Below are positions 1-8,060 of a stretch of 64,000 nucleotides of DNA, one piece after another. The stretch is from Bacillota bacterium (lineage in GTDB: Bacteria > Bacillota > Clostridia > Tissierellales > Gottschalkiaceae): NCBI GenBank assembly GCA_023420895.1, contig JAEZUY010000020.1:1-64000 (forward strand), read 5' to 3'. The position numbers were made by a program, and so were the translations under genes. Below the pieces are notes generated by a model. The model saw only the letters and a list, made by a program, of their open reading frames with translations, had not been told where the DNA came from and made no database searches. Position 1 is the stretch's first letter. Each line of letters begins with the position of its first letter.

Positions 1-19
1 GTTAATATTATAGATGAAA

Positions 20-57
20 CCCGCTTGTTTACTTGGACGTTCGAAAATCGAACTTCC
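20..57 (-). repeat. Hairpin element downstream of an SLH gene, copy 1
   Basis: A near-perfect inverted repeat at 35-57 (arms of 10 bases, loop of 3) sits just past the stop of the first SLH gene. It is preceded on the plus strand by cccgctt. The same 38-base unit recurs at 3036-3073 with five differences, all transitions, again just downstream of an SLH gene. There is no clear T-run, so it is not an obvious terminator. Its role is unknown. Confidence 0.55.
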
Positions 58-89
58 ATAAATACTGATTGAAGAGACTGAAATTTTGA

Positions 90-1298
90 TTAATCGAAAT
101 AGCTCTGAATCTCTTCATCAGACATGACTTCAAATTTATCTAAAAGTTTGACTGCCTCTAAAAAATTAGGACTGGAAGGATCTTTAGCTTCAACTACAGA
201 ATAATAATTATATACACCTTTTCTTGCATATACGGCAGCATATCCAGCTTCTAAATTTTCAGCTTTATAGGCTGTTTCAGCATTAGAAACGTTAATTTGA
301 GTAATCTGAGCTCCTTCAGATTCTGCTTTTTCAATCTGTGACTCCAAATATCCCTCTAAAGGCGCAGCGTCTGTATAGAATGCAGTTCCGTCCTCAAAAA
401 CGTATTCGATTCCATCTCCAAAATCATGAAAGAATGGAAACCAGTTTATAGGCGCTGTTACTTTGAAGCCGTCCATCAGTCCTATTCTGGTTCTGTAAAC
501 TTTTTCATAGTCTTCAAGATCATCTATATAATACAGATGCGCGGTATTGTCCGGTCTGGTTCCTCCGCGCGATATATGAGGACTGTCGGGTTTTTGTATA
601 TCTTTTGCTATAGCAGTCATTTTAATAGCTTCAGCTCTAGTTATAGGATTGTCAGGTTTCATTTCGATATATTTTATTTCAGTATTAGGAACTTCACTTA
701 TAGAATATCCGTTCATTATTCCATACCCAAAAGCTATTTCAAGATACCTTTTTCCCCAGTGTTTTTCAAAATCGCTGTAATAGTCTCCAGCATTTCCAAT
801 ACGCAGTATTCCCATAGAATCTAATGCAAGTACAAGCATTTTCGAAAATTCAGCTCTTGTGACATTATTATAGGGCTGAAAAGTTCCATCAGGATATCCG
901 TCTATAATTCTCAGCGGATAAGAGAAGGGATAATTATAATCTCCAAGAAATAAAGAATAGAAATGTATTCTGCTGAGAGCTCTGACTTTATTCGTATTTC
1001 TAGTTCCGTCAGTTAAATCCGGAAATTTCTTATTGGACTCTTTAATCATAGGAACGTATCTGTAATAGCTCTCCATCAAATCAGATATCAGCTCAGCGCA
1101 TTCTGCCCTGTTCATATATCTGTCCGGAATAATATCTGAATCTTCAAACTGTTCTAAAACACCGCCGTCAGCCATTTCACCTATATAAGATTCTGCCCAG
1201 TGGCCATTTATATCGTTATAGGCGAAGGAAGTTCCGCTGAGCATTCCTGTAATTATGCCTATAATTCCTGCTGACAGAATTAATTTTTTAAATTTCAT
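90..1298 (-). CDS. SLH-domain surface protein
   Basis: Predicted secreted protein of 402 residues held to the cell wall by SLH domains, which in related bacteria bind pyruvylated secondary wall polymer. Residues 1-26 form a signal peptide ending TSFA. SLH-type segments follow: HWAESYIGEM near residue 33, DGYPDGTFQPYNNVTRAEF near 135-155, and HWGKRYLEIAF with NPITRAEAIKM near 180-230. The last 170 residues are not SLH and I do not recognise them. The start ATG follows GAGAGGTGG at good spacing. It is the first of three SLH genes in tandem, each with its own spacer. The substrate or function of the C-terminal part is unknown. Confidence 0.85.
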   Translation of the reverse strand: MKFKKLILSAGIIGIITGMLSGTSFAYNDINGHWAESYIGEMADGGVLEQFEDSDIIPDRYMNRAECAELISDLMESYYRYVPMIKESNKKFPDLTDGTRNTNKVRALSRIHFYSLFLGDYNYPFSYPLRIIDGYPDGTFQPYNNVTRAEFSKMLVLALDSMGILRIGNAGDYYSDFEKHWGKRYLEIAFGYGIMNGYSISEVPNTEIKYIEMKPDNPITRAEAIKMTAIAKDIQKPDSPHISRGGTRPDNTAHLYYIDDLEDYEKVYRTRIGLMDGFKVTAPINWFPFFHDFGDGIEYVFEDGTAFYTDAAPLEGYLESQIEKAESEGAQITQINVSNAETAYKAENLEAGYAAVYARKGVYNYYSVVEAKDPSSPNFLEAVKLLDKFEVMSDEEIQSYFD

Positions 1299-1453
1299 TT
1301 AAACCACCTCTCGATTTATATATTTATATACTAGTTTTATTATTGATATATGTATAAAGCATCCCATTTATATATTTATACCCATTTTGCACTGTATTTA
1401 TTGTGGATATTGAGTAATTTGCCTATATATGCTCAGACTTTTAAATAAAAAAA

Positions 1454-1478
1454 GAGATTCGGCTTTCTGCCCAATCTC
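1454..1478 (-). terminator. Intrinsic terminator after the second SLH gene
   Basis: Arms gagattcggc and gcccaatctc pair with one mismatch. On the minus strand they are followed by a run of seven T. It lies just downstream of the stop at 1493. Confidence 0.8.
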
Positions 1479-1492
1479 CTAATTTCAATATT

Positions 1493-2821
1493 TTATTTAA
1501 CTGATTCTTTAGATTTCTTAAGTTCATTCATATTGCTCATCAGCTTCTCCATAGAGTCTTTCAGTTCAGGATGATTTTTATAGACTTCCTTTCTGTCCGA
1601 AGGGTTTTCACTTAAGAGGTTCTTAAGGTCTTCCTCTGAATATGGTGATTCTGATGTTATCAGTTTTTCAGTCAAGTCAGAATATGACTTGTATATATTT
1701 TTAAGATATTTCTCGGAATCTTCAAGATGACCGAGATCTGTAATAATTTCTTTTCTATATAAACTGTCTTTCTCTTCCTTAGCTTTAAATATTAAATTAC
1801 TTGTTTCTTCAGTGCTGTATTTCATTCTTTCAGCTTTGCTTTTAAGTATTCCGTCAGTTTCTCTTACAAACGAATTGAAACTGTTTATCTTGTCTTTTTC
1901 ACTCATATCTTTTTCATTTAGAATATTCGTAATCTCTTCAAAAGAATTTTCCAAATAATTTATGTCTTTAATAGTTTCAGAAATATGAGCATTGGCTTCT
2001 ATCATAATTTTAATTAAAGACTGTGATTTATCTCTGTAACTTGTAAAAGATTTATAATATTTAGTTTCATAGACCCAGTTAGTTTTGTTTTTCTGTATAA
2101 AATCATTAAATATAATTGCGGCATCCATTCTGCTTATGGATTCATCTGGAACAAAACTGTATTCTTTTTCTCCGCCGATGTCGTTTACGTATTTCGACAT
2201 GGCTTCAGTGCTGTATTCTCTTGATATTTTCTCTATAGAGCTGAAAGCCCAGTGAGTTTTTGAAATATCATTAAACGGATTTCCCTGAAGAGATCTGTCT
2301 TTTGAGAATATGCTTCCTGGTTCTTCTTTGAAGAGGAATTCATACGTTCTTTCCAGCATTGCAACGAATTCCGCTCTTGAAACTTCTCCTTCCGGATCGA
2401 AATTGCCGTCAGTGTAGCCTCTGACTACTCCGATACTAGCAAGTTTTCCTATATGCCAGTTGCTCCATCTGTCTTTTTCGACATCGTCAAACTGAACGAA
2501 TCCTGTATCTTCAAGATAAGTTCCGAAGTCACAGCTTAGATATTCGCATATAATCCATGAAGCCTCTTCTCTAGTCAGAGTATTTTCAGCTCTGAAAGAT
2601 TTGTCAGGATATCCTCTAAAAATTGCGGTACCGTTTTCAGCATTGTACTGAAAAAGACCTGAAAGAGCTTCATACTGATTTTTATACGAATTACCGGCTA
2701 TCTGTTCTGCAATATCAGAAAAACCGAATGAACTGCTGTATCCTTCAGTAGAATCAGCAATAACTATTCCGCCTGATATTAACGATAAAGCTAGAGTTAA
2801 AGAAACAACAAACTTTTTCAT
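1493..2821 (-). CDS. SLH-domain protein with coiled-coil C-terminus
   Basis: Secreted surface protein of 442 residues. The start ATG at 2821 follows GGGAGGAG; an in-frame ATG five codons upstream overlaps that ribosome site and is less likely. A signal peptide covers about residues 1-23. Three SLH segments lie between about 50 and 245, with FRGYPDKSFRAENTLTREEA, GYTDGNFDPEGEVSRAEF and FVPDESISRMDAA. The remaining 200 residues are Lys/Glu-rich and predicted helical, consistent with a coiled coil projecting from the wall. The SLH part is clearly paralogous to the protein at 43044-43919 (both have DRWSNW..GKLAS and an RGY.D..F repeat). Ligand unknown. Confidence 0.85.
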   Translation of the reverse strand: MKKFVVSLTLALSLISGGIVIADSTEGYSSSFGFSDIAEQIAGNSYKNQYEALSGLFQYNAENGTAIFRGYPDKSFRAENTLTREEASWIICEYLSCDFGTYLEDTGFVQFDDVEKDRWSNWHIGKLASIGVVRGYTDGNFDPEGEVSRAEFVAMLERTYEFLFKEEPGSIFSKDRSLQGNPFNDISKTHWAFSSIEKISREYSTEAMSKYVNDIGGEKEYSFVPDESISRMDAAIIFNDFIQKNKTNWVYETKYYKSFTSYRDKSQSLIKIMIEANAHISETIKDINYLENSFEEITNILNEKDMSEKDKINSFNSFVRETDGILKSKAERMKYSTEETSNLIFKAKEEKDSLYRKEIITDLGHLEDSEKYLKNIYKSYSDLTEKLITSESPYSEEDLKNLLSENPSDRKEVYKNHPELKDSMEKLMSNMNELKKSKESVK

Positions 2822-2953
2822 CAACACTCCTCCCATCTTTTTTAATATAGGGTAGTCTCATCTTCATTATAACTCATATTTTATAAAAACAAATACATAT
2901 ATATTTTTTTATTAAAAAATTTATTATTATTTCAAAAATAAAAGAAAAATAAA

Positions 2954-3009
2954 AAGACTGAATATATTTCCTGCAAAGATTGAAATCTCTAAAAAATATA
3001 TTCAGTCTT
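2954..3009 (-). terminator. Long-loop intrinsic terminator after the third SLH gene
   Basis: Perfect 15-base arms aagactgaatatatt (2954-2968) and aatatattcagtctt (2995-3009). On the minus strand they are followed by T-rich sequence. The loop of 26 bases contains a second small inverted repeat. Confidence 0.65.
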
Positions 3010-3035
3010 GATAAATATTATAAAACAGCCCGCAG

Positions 3036-3073
3036 CCCGCTTATCTGCCTGGATGTTCGAAAATCGAACTTCC
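3036..3073 (-). repeat. Hairpin element downstream of an SLH gene, copy 2
   Basis: Second copy of the unit at 20-57. Inverted arms ggatgttcga and tcgaacttcc surround aaa, with the same cccgctt flank at the same distance. It lies between the stop of the third SLH gene and that gene's terminator, so it is probably in the 3' untranslated RNA. Confidence 0.6.
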
Positions 3074-3087
3074 GGAAAATCAGGCTT

Positions 3088-3702
3088 TTAGACTACTCCG
3101 TAATCTATAAGTTTCTTCAGATTTATATGCTTTATAGCTTTATAGGCTATGTAGGAAGCTTCGGCTCTGAATGATCCGTCGGGATATCCGTTCACCATTC
3201 CCTTTTTGGCAAGTCTTCCTATTTCAGTCATTGCCCGGTGATTTTCTGTGTCGGTGAAAACTTCATATTTGCTTCCTAAGCTCATATCTATTATTTTAGC
3301 CACCATTTTTGAAAACTCAGCTCTCGTTATCTGCGCTTCAGGTCTGAAAGTTCCGTCTCCGTATCCGTTTATAGCATTGGCATGATAAAGACTCATTACT
3401 GAATCTGCAAACCAGTCGCTTTCATTCACGTCGCTGTAGAGATATTCAAAAGTGGGATTTTTGCTGCACATAACTCCCTGAGCTACTATCTTTGAAGCTT
3501 CTGCGCGTGTTATGTAATTATCCGGTTTGAAAGTTCCGTCGCTGTATCCGTTTACTATTCCGTAATCCTGAAGGCTTTTTATCTGATTTCTCGCCCAGTG
3601 GTTTTCTATATCGGGATAAGCAAAAGAGACAGCTGAAGAGACTGTTACTGAAGCTGCTGTCAGGAAAACGGCAAGTTTCCTTCTGATATTTCTGATATTC
3701 AT
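3088..3702 (-). CDS. Small SLH-only surface protein
   Basis: A 204-residue secreted protein made of a signal peptide (about 1-28, ending SFA) and almost only SLH domains. Repeats are visible as HWARNQIKSL with GYSDGTFKPDNYITRAEASK, then DWFADSVMSL with GYGDGTFRPEAQITRAEFSK, then a third with GYPDGSFRAEASYIAYKAIK, which lacks the usual TRAE motif and looks degenerate. There is no extra effector domain, so it may act as a wall-coating or competitor SLH protein. It has its own terminator and a 3' hairpin element. Confidence 0.85.
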   Translation of the reverse strand: MNIRNIRRKLAVFLTAASVTVSSAVSFAYPDIENHWARNQIKSLQDYGIVNGYSDGTFKPDNYITRAEASKIVAQGVMCSKNPTFEYLYSDVNESDWFADSVMSLYHANAINGYGDGTFRPEAQITRAEFSKMVAKIIDMSLGSKYEVFTDTENHRAMTEIGRLAKKGMVNGYPDGSFRAEASYIAYKAIKHINLKKLIDYGVV

Positions 3703-3938
3703 TCCTATTCTCCCCTTTTTTCAGTATTCTGATTTTATATATAGTATATCCTATATTCTGAATAATTGGTGAACTGTTTCTATTTAATCCAATCTCATAG
3801 AGAAGAGATTTAGAAAGCTTATTATTAAGAGAGTTAAAGAAAGTTAAATTATGTTTAAGTGGAGATTTAATTAATAAATTAAGTTAAAACTGATTATAAA
3901 ATATTAATAAATTTTAACTATTAATATATCTTTTTCTA

Positions 3939-3966
3939 TTGAAAAACTTCTCATTTATGTTAAAAT
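3939..3966 (+). promoter_or_regulatory. Probable sigma-A promoter of the GNAT gene
   Basis: TTGAAA at 3939-3944 and TAAAAT at 3961-3966, separated by 16 bases, about 40 bases before the start codon. The rest of the spacer 3703-3938 is AT-rich and shows no gene. Confidence 0.5.
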
Positions 3967-4008
3967 GTAGAAAACTTGAAAAATAAATTGAGATGAGGAG
4001 GGGGTATA

Positions 4009-4581
4009 ATGAATCCAGACAATAAATTTACTCATCTGGACATAAGAAAAGCAGAGATGAGCGATCTTGACAGAGTAATGAGAGTTTATGAGATTGCTAA
4101 GAAAATAATGGTTTCTGAAGGAAATACCAGCCAATGGCAGGAGGGATATCCTTCTAGAGAGCTTCTTAAAGAGGATATTGAAAAGAAACAGTGTTTTGTC
4201 TGCATAGACAGCAATAATTATTATGAAAATGAAGAGGATGCCATAATTGGAGTTTTCGTCCTTACAGGAGCTGAAGAGAGCTATGAAAATATTTATGACG
4301 GAGAATGGCTTGATGATGAACCTTATAGAATAGTTCACAGAGTCGGAAGCACTGGAGATGTAAAGGGCGTAGGACAGTACAGTATTGAGTGGAGTGTCGA
4401 AAATTATGAAAATATAAAGATAGATACTCACGAAGACAATATTCCTATGCAGAATCTTCTTGATAAACTTAATTTTAAGAGATGCGGATATATAACTAGC
4501 GAAGTAGACGGAACACCTAGAATTGCCTATCAGAAAAGAAAGAAAGATATGGAAAAAGAACAGGGAGAACAGACTGCATAG
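4009..4581 (+). CDS. GNAT-family N-acetyltransferase
   Basis: Predicted acetyl-CoA-dependent N-acetyltransferase of 190 residues; substrate not predictable. The fold is suggested by IRKAEMSDLDRVMRVYEIAK at the N-terminus and by the typical C-terminal pattern IKIDTHEDNIPMQNLLDKL followed by FKRCGYI, the region that holds acetyl-CoA. The start ATG follows GAGGAGGGGG. It is monocistronic on the plus strand, converging on deoC through a shared terminator. A large opposite-strand frame covering it has no ribosome site or recognisable protein and is a shadow. Confidence 0.85.
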   Translation: MNPDNKFTHLDIRKAEMSDLDRVMRVYEIAKKIMVSEGNTSQWQEGYPSRELLKEDIEKKQCFVCIDSNNYYENEEDAIIGVFVLTGAEESYENIYDGEWLDDEPYRIVHRVGSTGDVKGVGQYSIEWSVENYENIKIDTHEDNIPMQNLLDKLNFKRCGYITSEVDGTPRIAYQKRKKDMEKEQGEQTA

Positions 4582-4621
4582 TGAATGCAGATTATGTATC
4601 AAACTTTTATAATATATAATA

Positions 4622-4654
4622 AAGCCCCGGGTAAAACTGTTTTATCCAGGGCTT
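4622..4654. terminator. Bidirectional terminator between GNAT gene and deoC
   Basis: Arms aagccccgggtaaaac and gttttatccagggctt pair with wobble; T-rich sequence follows on the plus strand. Confidence 0.8.
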
Positions 4655-4660
4655 ATTTTT

Positions 4661-5293
4661 TTATTCAACTAATATGCTGCTCGTTCCTATTCTTGAGGCG
4701 CCGGCTTCTATAAACTTTTCTGCATCTTCTGCAGATCTTATTCCACCTGATGCTTTAACTCCCATGTTTTCTCCGACTGTTTTTCTCATGAGTTTTACAT
4801 CTTCTATTTCCGCTCCTCCGCCATTAAATCCGGTAGAAGTTTTTACAAAATCCGCTCCAGCTTCTTTAGCTATTTCACATGCTTTAACTTTTTCCTCATC
4901 TGTAAGAAGACATGTCTCTATTATTACTTTTAAAGTTCTTCCTTTGGCGCTTCTCTTCACTGCCTCTATATCAGATTTTACATAATCGTATCTTCCGTCT
5001 TTAAGAGCTGATATATTGATTACCATATCCAGTTCGTCAGCGCCTTTTTCAACTGCTTTTTCAGCTTCAAAAGCTTTCACTTCTGAAATAGAAGCTCCGA
5101 GCGGAAATCCTATTACTGAAGAGATTTTCACATCAGAATTTTCAAGTTCTTTTCTGGCTGTTTCTATAAATCCGGAATTTACACACACAGAATATAGATT
5201 ATTTTCCTTTGCAAGTTTACATAATTTTATTATATCTTTTTCGCTAGCATCCGGTTTCAAATTTGTGTAGTCTATATATTTTCTTAAATCCAT
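4661..5293 (-). CDS. deoC: Deoxyribose-phosphate aldolase
   Basis: Cleaves 2-deoxyribose 5-phosphate to glyceraldehyde 3-phosphate and acetaldehyde, completing deoxynucleoside breakdown; cytoplasmic. The 210-residue length fits the short bacterial DeoC family. Visible motifs are IDYTNLKPDA at the N-terminus, DMVINISALKDG, the Schiff-base lysine in DFVKTSTGF near residue 150, and VKASGGIRS near the C-terminus. The start follows AGGAGG. It stands alone, away from the nucleoside phosphorylases at 15.6-17.8 kb that would supply its substrate. Confidence 0.95.
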   Translation of the reverse strand: MDLRKYIDYTNLKPDASEKDIIKLCKLAKENNLYSVCVNSGFIETARKELENSDVKISSVIGFPLGASISEVKAFEAEKAVEKGADELDMVINISALKDGRYDYVKSDIEAVKRSAKGRTLKVIIETCLLTDEEKVKACEIAKEAGADFVKTSTGFNGGGAEIEDVKLMRKTVGENMGVKASGGIRSAEDAEKFIEAGASRIGTSSILVE

Positions 5294-5422
5294 TTAATAT
5301 AAATCCTCCTGTATTTAATAACTGCATTTTAAACTTTATTTAAATTTTATTTTATAATAAAAGAAAAAGTACATACAAATTTTATCTGCATGTACTGAAT
5401 TTCTTTAATTTATAATCTGATT

Positions 5423-6055
5423 TTATCTTTTTATATCAGGTTCATTTCTTCTTTTTTCTGCCTCTTCATCGTATCCGTCGAAGAAATGTTTTCCGTAATT
5501 ATAGGCCTGCTCTATTATATCTTCTCTTTCCTGTGCTGTGACTTTATCTGAATTATCCATGAGAATTCTGTATTTTTCATCTGTATTTACAGATTTAAAG
5601 AAAAAGCCTGTAGGCATCAGCGCCCCGTCGAATCTGCATACCCCGTGAGGAGATCCTCCAACCAGGATAAGCGCTCCGTATCTGAGCTTTTTAGTATCTA
5701 TTGAAGGTTTCTTCAGTATATATTTTGAAGACCAGAACGCCTGAAGTCTGTCTATCATAGTTATTGTAAAACTGTTCAGACAGTCCATATATATAGGTGA
5801 AGCAAGTATTATTCCTTCACTTTCATCGAACGCTTTATAAAGCGTATTTTCATCATCATTCATAAAGCATGTTCCTGTTTTTTCACAGTAGCCGCACGCT
5901 ATGCAGTGGCCTATTTCTAAATCTTTTAGATAGTATTTTGTAACTTCTACATCATTGTTTTCTTCAAGTCCTTTTATCATAGTGTCAAGTATGAAGTCTG
6001 AGTTCTTATTTTTTCTCGGACTCCCAGCTATTGCTGTAACTCTTTTTTTTGCCAT
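5423..6055 (-). CDS. Flavodoxin-fold NAD(P)H/FMN oxidoreductase with cysteine cluster
   Basis: Predicted FMN-binding redox protein of 210 residues, of the NADPH-dependent FMN reductase / iron-sulfur flavoprotein group. It opens with ITAIAGSPRKNKNSDFILD-like residues (AIAGSPRKNKNS), the FMN phosphate loop. Cysteines in HCIACGYCEKTGTC near 50-65 could hold an Fe-S cluster or be redox active. ILASPIYMDCLNS is the second flavin-contact region. Electron partners are unknown. Single gene with GGGGGC ribosome site. Confidence 0.85.
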   Translation of the reverse strand: MAKKRVTAIAGSPRKNKNSDFILDTMIKGLEENNDVEVTKYYLKDLEIGHCIACGYCEKTGTCFMNDDENTLYKAFDESEGIILASPIYMDCLNSFTITMIDRLQAFWSSKYILKKPSIDTKKLRYGALILVGGSPHGVCRFDGALMPTGFFFKSVNTDEKYRILMDNSDKVTAQEREDIIEQAYNYGKHFFDGYDEEAEKRRNEPDIKR

Positions 6056-6193
6056 AATTTATTGCCCCCTAAAAACCTCTTTATATAGTAAGTATACCCT
6101 ATTTAATTTCTATTATTGTGTAAATTGTGCATTTATTCAGAAATTTTGCTATAATTTTTGTTTTGTTAGTCTATATTTGTTTTTATTTTTTAT

Positions 6194-6209
6194 TTATCAT
6201 TTATAATAA
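6194..6209. promoter_or_regulatory. Palindrome ttatcatttataataa, site A
   Basis: Imperfect palindrome about 140 bases upstream of the flavoprotein start and about 30 bases past a terminator. Closely related sites stand at 10654-10669 and 11145-11160. Possibly an operator, or shared 3' sequence; no regulator identified. Confidence 0.35.
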
Positions 6210-6239
6210 GATTATTTAAGAGTTTATTTCTAAAAAAGA

Positions 6240-6264
6240 AAGCTCTGGATTATTCTCCAGAGCT
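6240..6264 (-). terminator. Intrinsic terminator after the 54-residue membrane protein
   Basis: Perfect 10-base arms aagctctgga and tccagagctt with a short loop; on the minus strand followed by TTCTTTTTT. Confidence 0.8.
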
Positions 6265-6308
6265 TCTCTCTATTTTATATTTCCGTACGTTTCTATTCTA
6301 TGTTTTTA

Positions 6309-6473
6309 TTAAATCACAGGCAGTTCAAAACTTCCTAAACTCACAGCACATAGAAATCCTATTGAAACTGTCATCAGTGCAAATCCTAAAAATCTTTTGT
6401 ACATTCCCTTTCTTTTATTAAGCATAAGAAATATTCCGAGCAATGCTATAAATAAAGAAATAATTAAATACAT
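6309..6473 (-). CDS. Small two-helix membrane protein, 54 residues
   Basis: A short gene supported by a strong ribosome site (GGGAGG, 7 bases before ATG at 6473) and a terminator directly downstream. The product starts MYLIISLFIALLGIFLML, a transmembrane helix, then the basic loop NKRKGMYKR, then a second hydrophobic stretch LGFALMTVSIGFLCAVSL. No family is recognised. It lies between asnA and the flavoprotein gene, all on the minus strand, and probably has its own transcript or reads on from asnA. Confidence 0.65.
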   Translation of the reverse strand: MYLIISLFIALLGIFLMLNKRKGMYKRFLGFALMTVSIGFLCAVSLGSFELPVI

Positions 6474-6581
6474 TTAAAATCCTCCCTGAATCATATATCA
6501 AATTATCTCTAAACATATTAACATACTTTTCAGTTTTATGTGTTATTTTTTTATTAATTTCTTATGATTCTTTCCAGAAAT

Positions 6582-7598
6582 TTACAGAAGATTTATTCCG
6601 TACTTTTTACATTCTTCTCTCATTCTCTTAGGCCATACAGATGCCTGCACTTCCCCTATATGCGCTTTTTGAAGGAAGAACATGCATATTCTGGACTGTC
6701 CTATCCCTCCGCCTATAGTAAGCGGTAATTCGCCGTTTAAAAGCATTCTGTGATATTTTAAATTCTCTCTTGCTTCACATCCTGAAAGTCTCAGCTGTTT
6801 TCTCATAGATTCCGGGTTTACTCTTATTCCCATAGACGAAAGTTCTATTTCTCTGTTCAATATAGGATTCCAGAATATAAGGTCTCCGTTCAGTCTCCAG
6901 TCGTCGTAGTCAGGCGCTCTGAGTCCGTGTTCTTTTCCTGATTTAAGCTTGTATCCTATCTTCATTATGAATATGGCTTTCTTCTCTTTGGCAAGCATAG
7001 CTTCCCTTACTTCAGGATCTTTTTCATCAGGATACATATCTTCAAGCTCCTGTGAATCTATGAAGAAAATCTCTTCAGGAAGAAGTCTTTCATAGAATTC
7101 ATATTCTTCATCTATAAATTTATCTGTCTCTAAAAACACATTGTATATTTTTTTAACTATCTCTTTAAGAAACTCTTCATTTCTCTCATCTTCAGATATT
7201 ACTCTCTCCCAGTCCCACTGATCCACATAGATTGAATGAGTGTTGTCGAATTCCTCTTCAGCACGTATTGCGTCCATATCTGTATATATTCCTGTATCAG
7301 GCAGAAATCCGTATTTCTTAAGAGCAAGTCTCTTCCATTTTGCAAGCGAGTGAACAATTTCTATTCTCGCATTTCCGTCGTTTTTCAGATTGAATCCTAC
7401 CGGCTCCTCATCTCCGCTCAGATCATCGTTCAGTCCTGAACTCTTTCTTACGAAAAGAGGCGCAGACACTCTAGTAAGATTCAGCGCTTCAGCAAGTCTC
7501 CCCTGAAAAAAATCTTTAATTTTCTTTATAGTTATTTCCGTCTCTATTATATCAAGTTCCGATTTATATCCTTCGGGAACGTAAACTCTTCCAGACAT
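6582..7598 (-). CDS. asnA: Aspartate-ammonia ligase
   Basis: ATP-dependent synthesis of asparagine from aspartate and ammonia (class II aaRS-like fold). Length 338 fits AsnA (about 330). Typical segments are FFQGRLAEALNL, RVSAPLFV, IEIVHSLAKWKR, YTDMDAIR, and the C-terminal GGGIGQSRICMFFL, an ATP-binding motif 3-like region. The start ATG at 7598 follows AAGGAGG at the right spacing; a longer frame to 7670 runs into the T-box terminator and is not used. An asparagine-specific T-box precedes it, so expression should rise when tRNA-Asn is uncharged. Confidence 0.95.
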   Translation of the reverse strand: MSGRVYVPEGYKSELDIIETEITIKKIKDFFQGRLAEALNLTRVSAPLFVRKSSGLNDDLSGDEEPVGFNLKNDGNARIEIVHSLAKWKRLALKKYGFLPDTGIYTDMDAIRAEEEFDNTHSIYVDQWDWERVISEDERNEEFLKEIVKKIYNVFLETDKFIDEEYEFYERLLPEEIFFIDSQELEDMYPDEKDPEVREAMLAKEKKAIFIMKIGYKLKSGKEHGLRAPDYDDWRLNGDLIFWNPILNREIELSSMGIRVNPESMRKQLRLSGCEARENLKYHRMLLNGELPLTIGGGIGQSRICMFFLQKAHIGEVQASVWPKRMREECKKYGINLL

Positions 7599-7626
7599 TT
7601 TAAATTCCTCCTTAAAATAAAAAAAG

Positions 7627-7902
7627 CCTCTCATCCAGATAAGGACGAAAGGGTCTATTCGCGGTACCACCTTAATTTATGCTCTCTTAAAAGTACAGAT
7701 TCTCATCGATACTCTCACATTCTAACGGCTGTGTCCCGTCCTGTCCTACTGTTATTTCAGGCAGGAAGCTCGTGGATGTTCTTCAGATGCATCTATGCAC
7801 CGGGCTTCCACCGTCCCCGGCTCTCTATCGCAGTCAATACAGCCTACTCTTCCAGTCATCACTTTTATAATTTATAATCTGTTTCTTTATTTTCTCATTT
7901 AC
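7627..7902 (-). promoter_or_regulatory. T-box leader of asnA, Asn specifier
   Basis: Tandem T-box elements are readable on the minus strand: Stem I with the GAGAGCCGGGGACGG region, a specifier loop with AAC (Asn codon) at 7780-7778 inside GAAGAACATC, and the antiterminator sequence GGTGGTACCGCG at 7671-7660. A competing terminator helix (CCTTTCGTCC with GGATGAGAGG, then seven T) lies at 7627-7652. Codon AAC matches the downstream gene asnA. Confidence 0.93.
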
Positions 7903-7908
7903 AACCCA

Positions 7909-7937
7909 ATTATAACCTTTTTTTCTATAAAAGTCAA
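7909..7937 (-). promoter_or_regulatory. Sigma-A promoter of the asnA T-box transcript
   Basis: On the minus strand TTGACT (7937-7932) and TATAAT (7914-7909) with a 17-base spacer, placed just upstream of T-box Stem I. Sequence from here to 8016 shows no gene. Confidence 0.85.
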
Positions 7938-8016
7938 GTCTGTTTCATCCGAAACATCTGAATACTTCAAATATCTCTTTCAGACTCAGAATTTTATCCT
8001 GATTTGACAAAATAAA

Positions 8017-8040
8017 AAAGCGGCATAAATCTGCCGCTTT
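8017..8040 (-). terminator. Terminator of the amino-acid ABC operon
   Basis: Perfect 9-base arms aaagcggca and tgccgcttt; T-run TTTTTT on the minus strand directly after the ATPase gene. Confidence 0.85.
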
Positions 8041-8060
8041 AAATATCTTTTTAATTTGAA

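Noticed and set aside
3955..4602. 215-residue minus-strand frame over the GNAT gene
   Set aside because: Covers nearly the whole GNAT gene antisense, has no ribosome site and a low-complexity hydrophobic translation.
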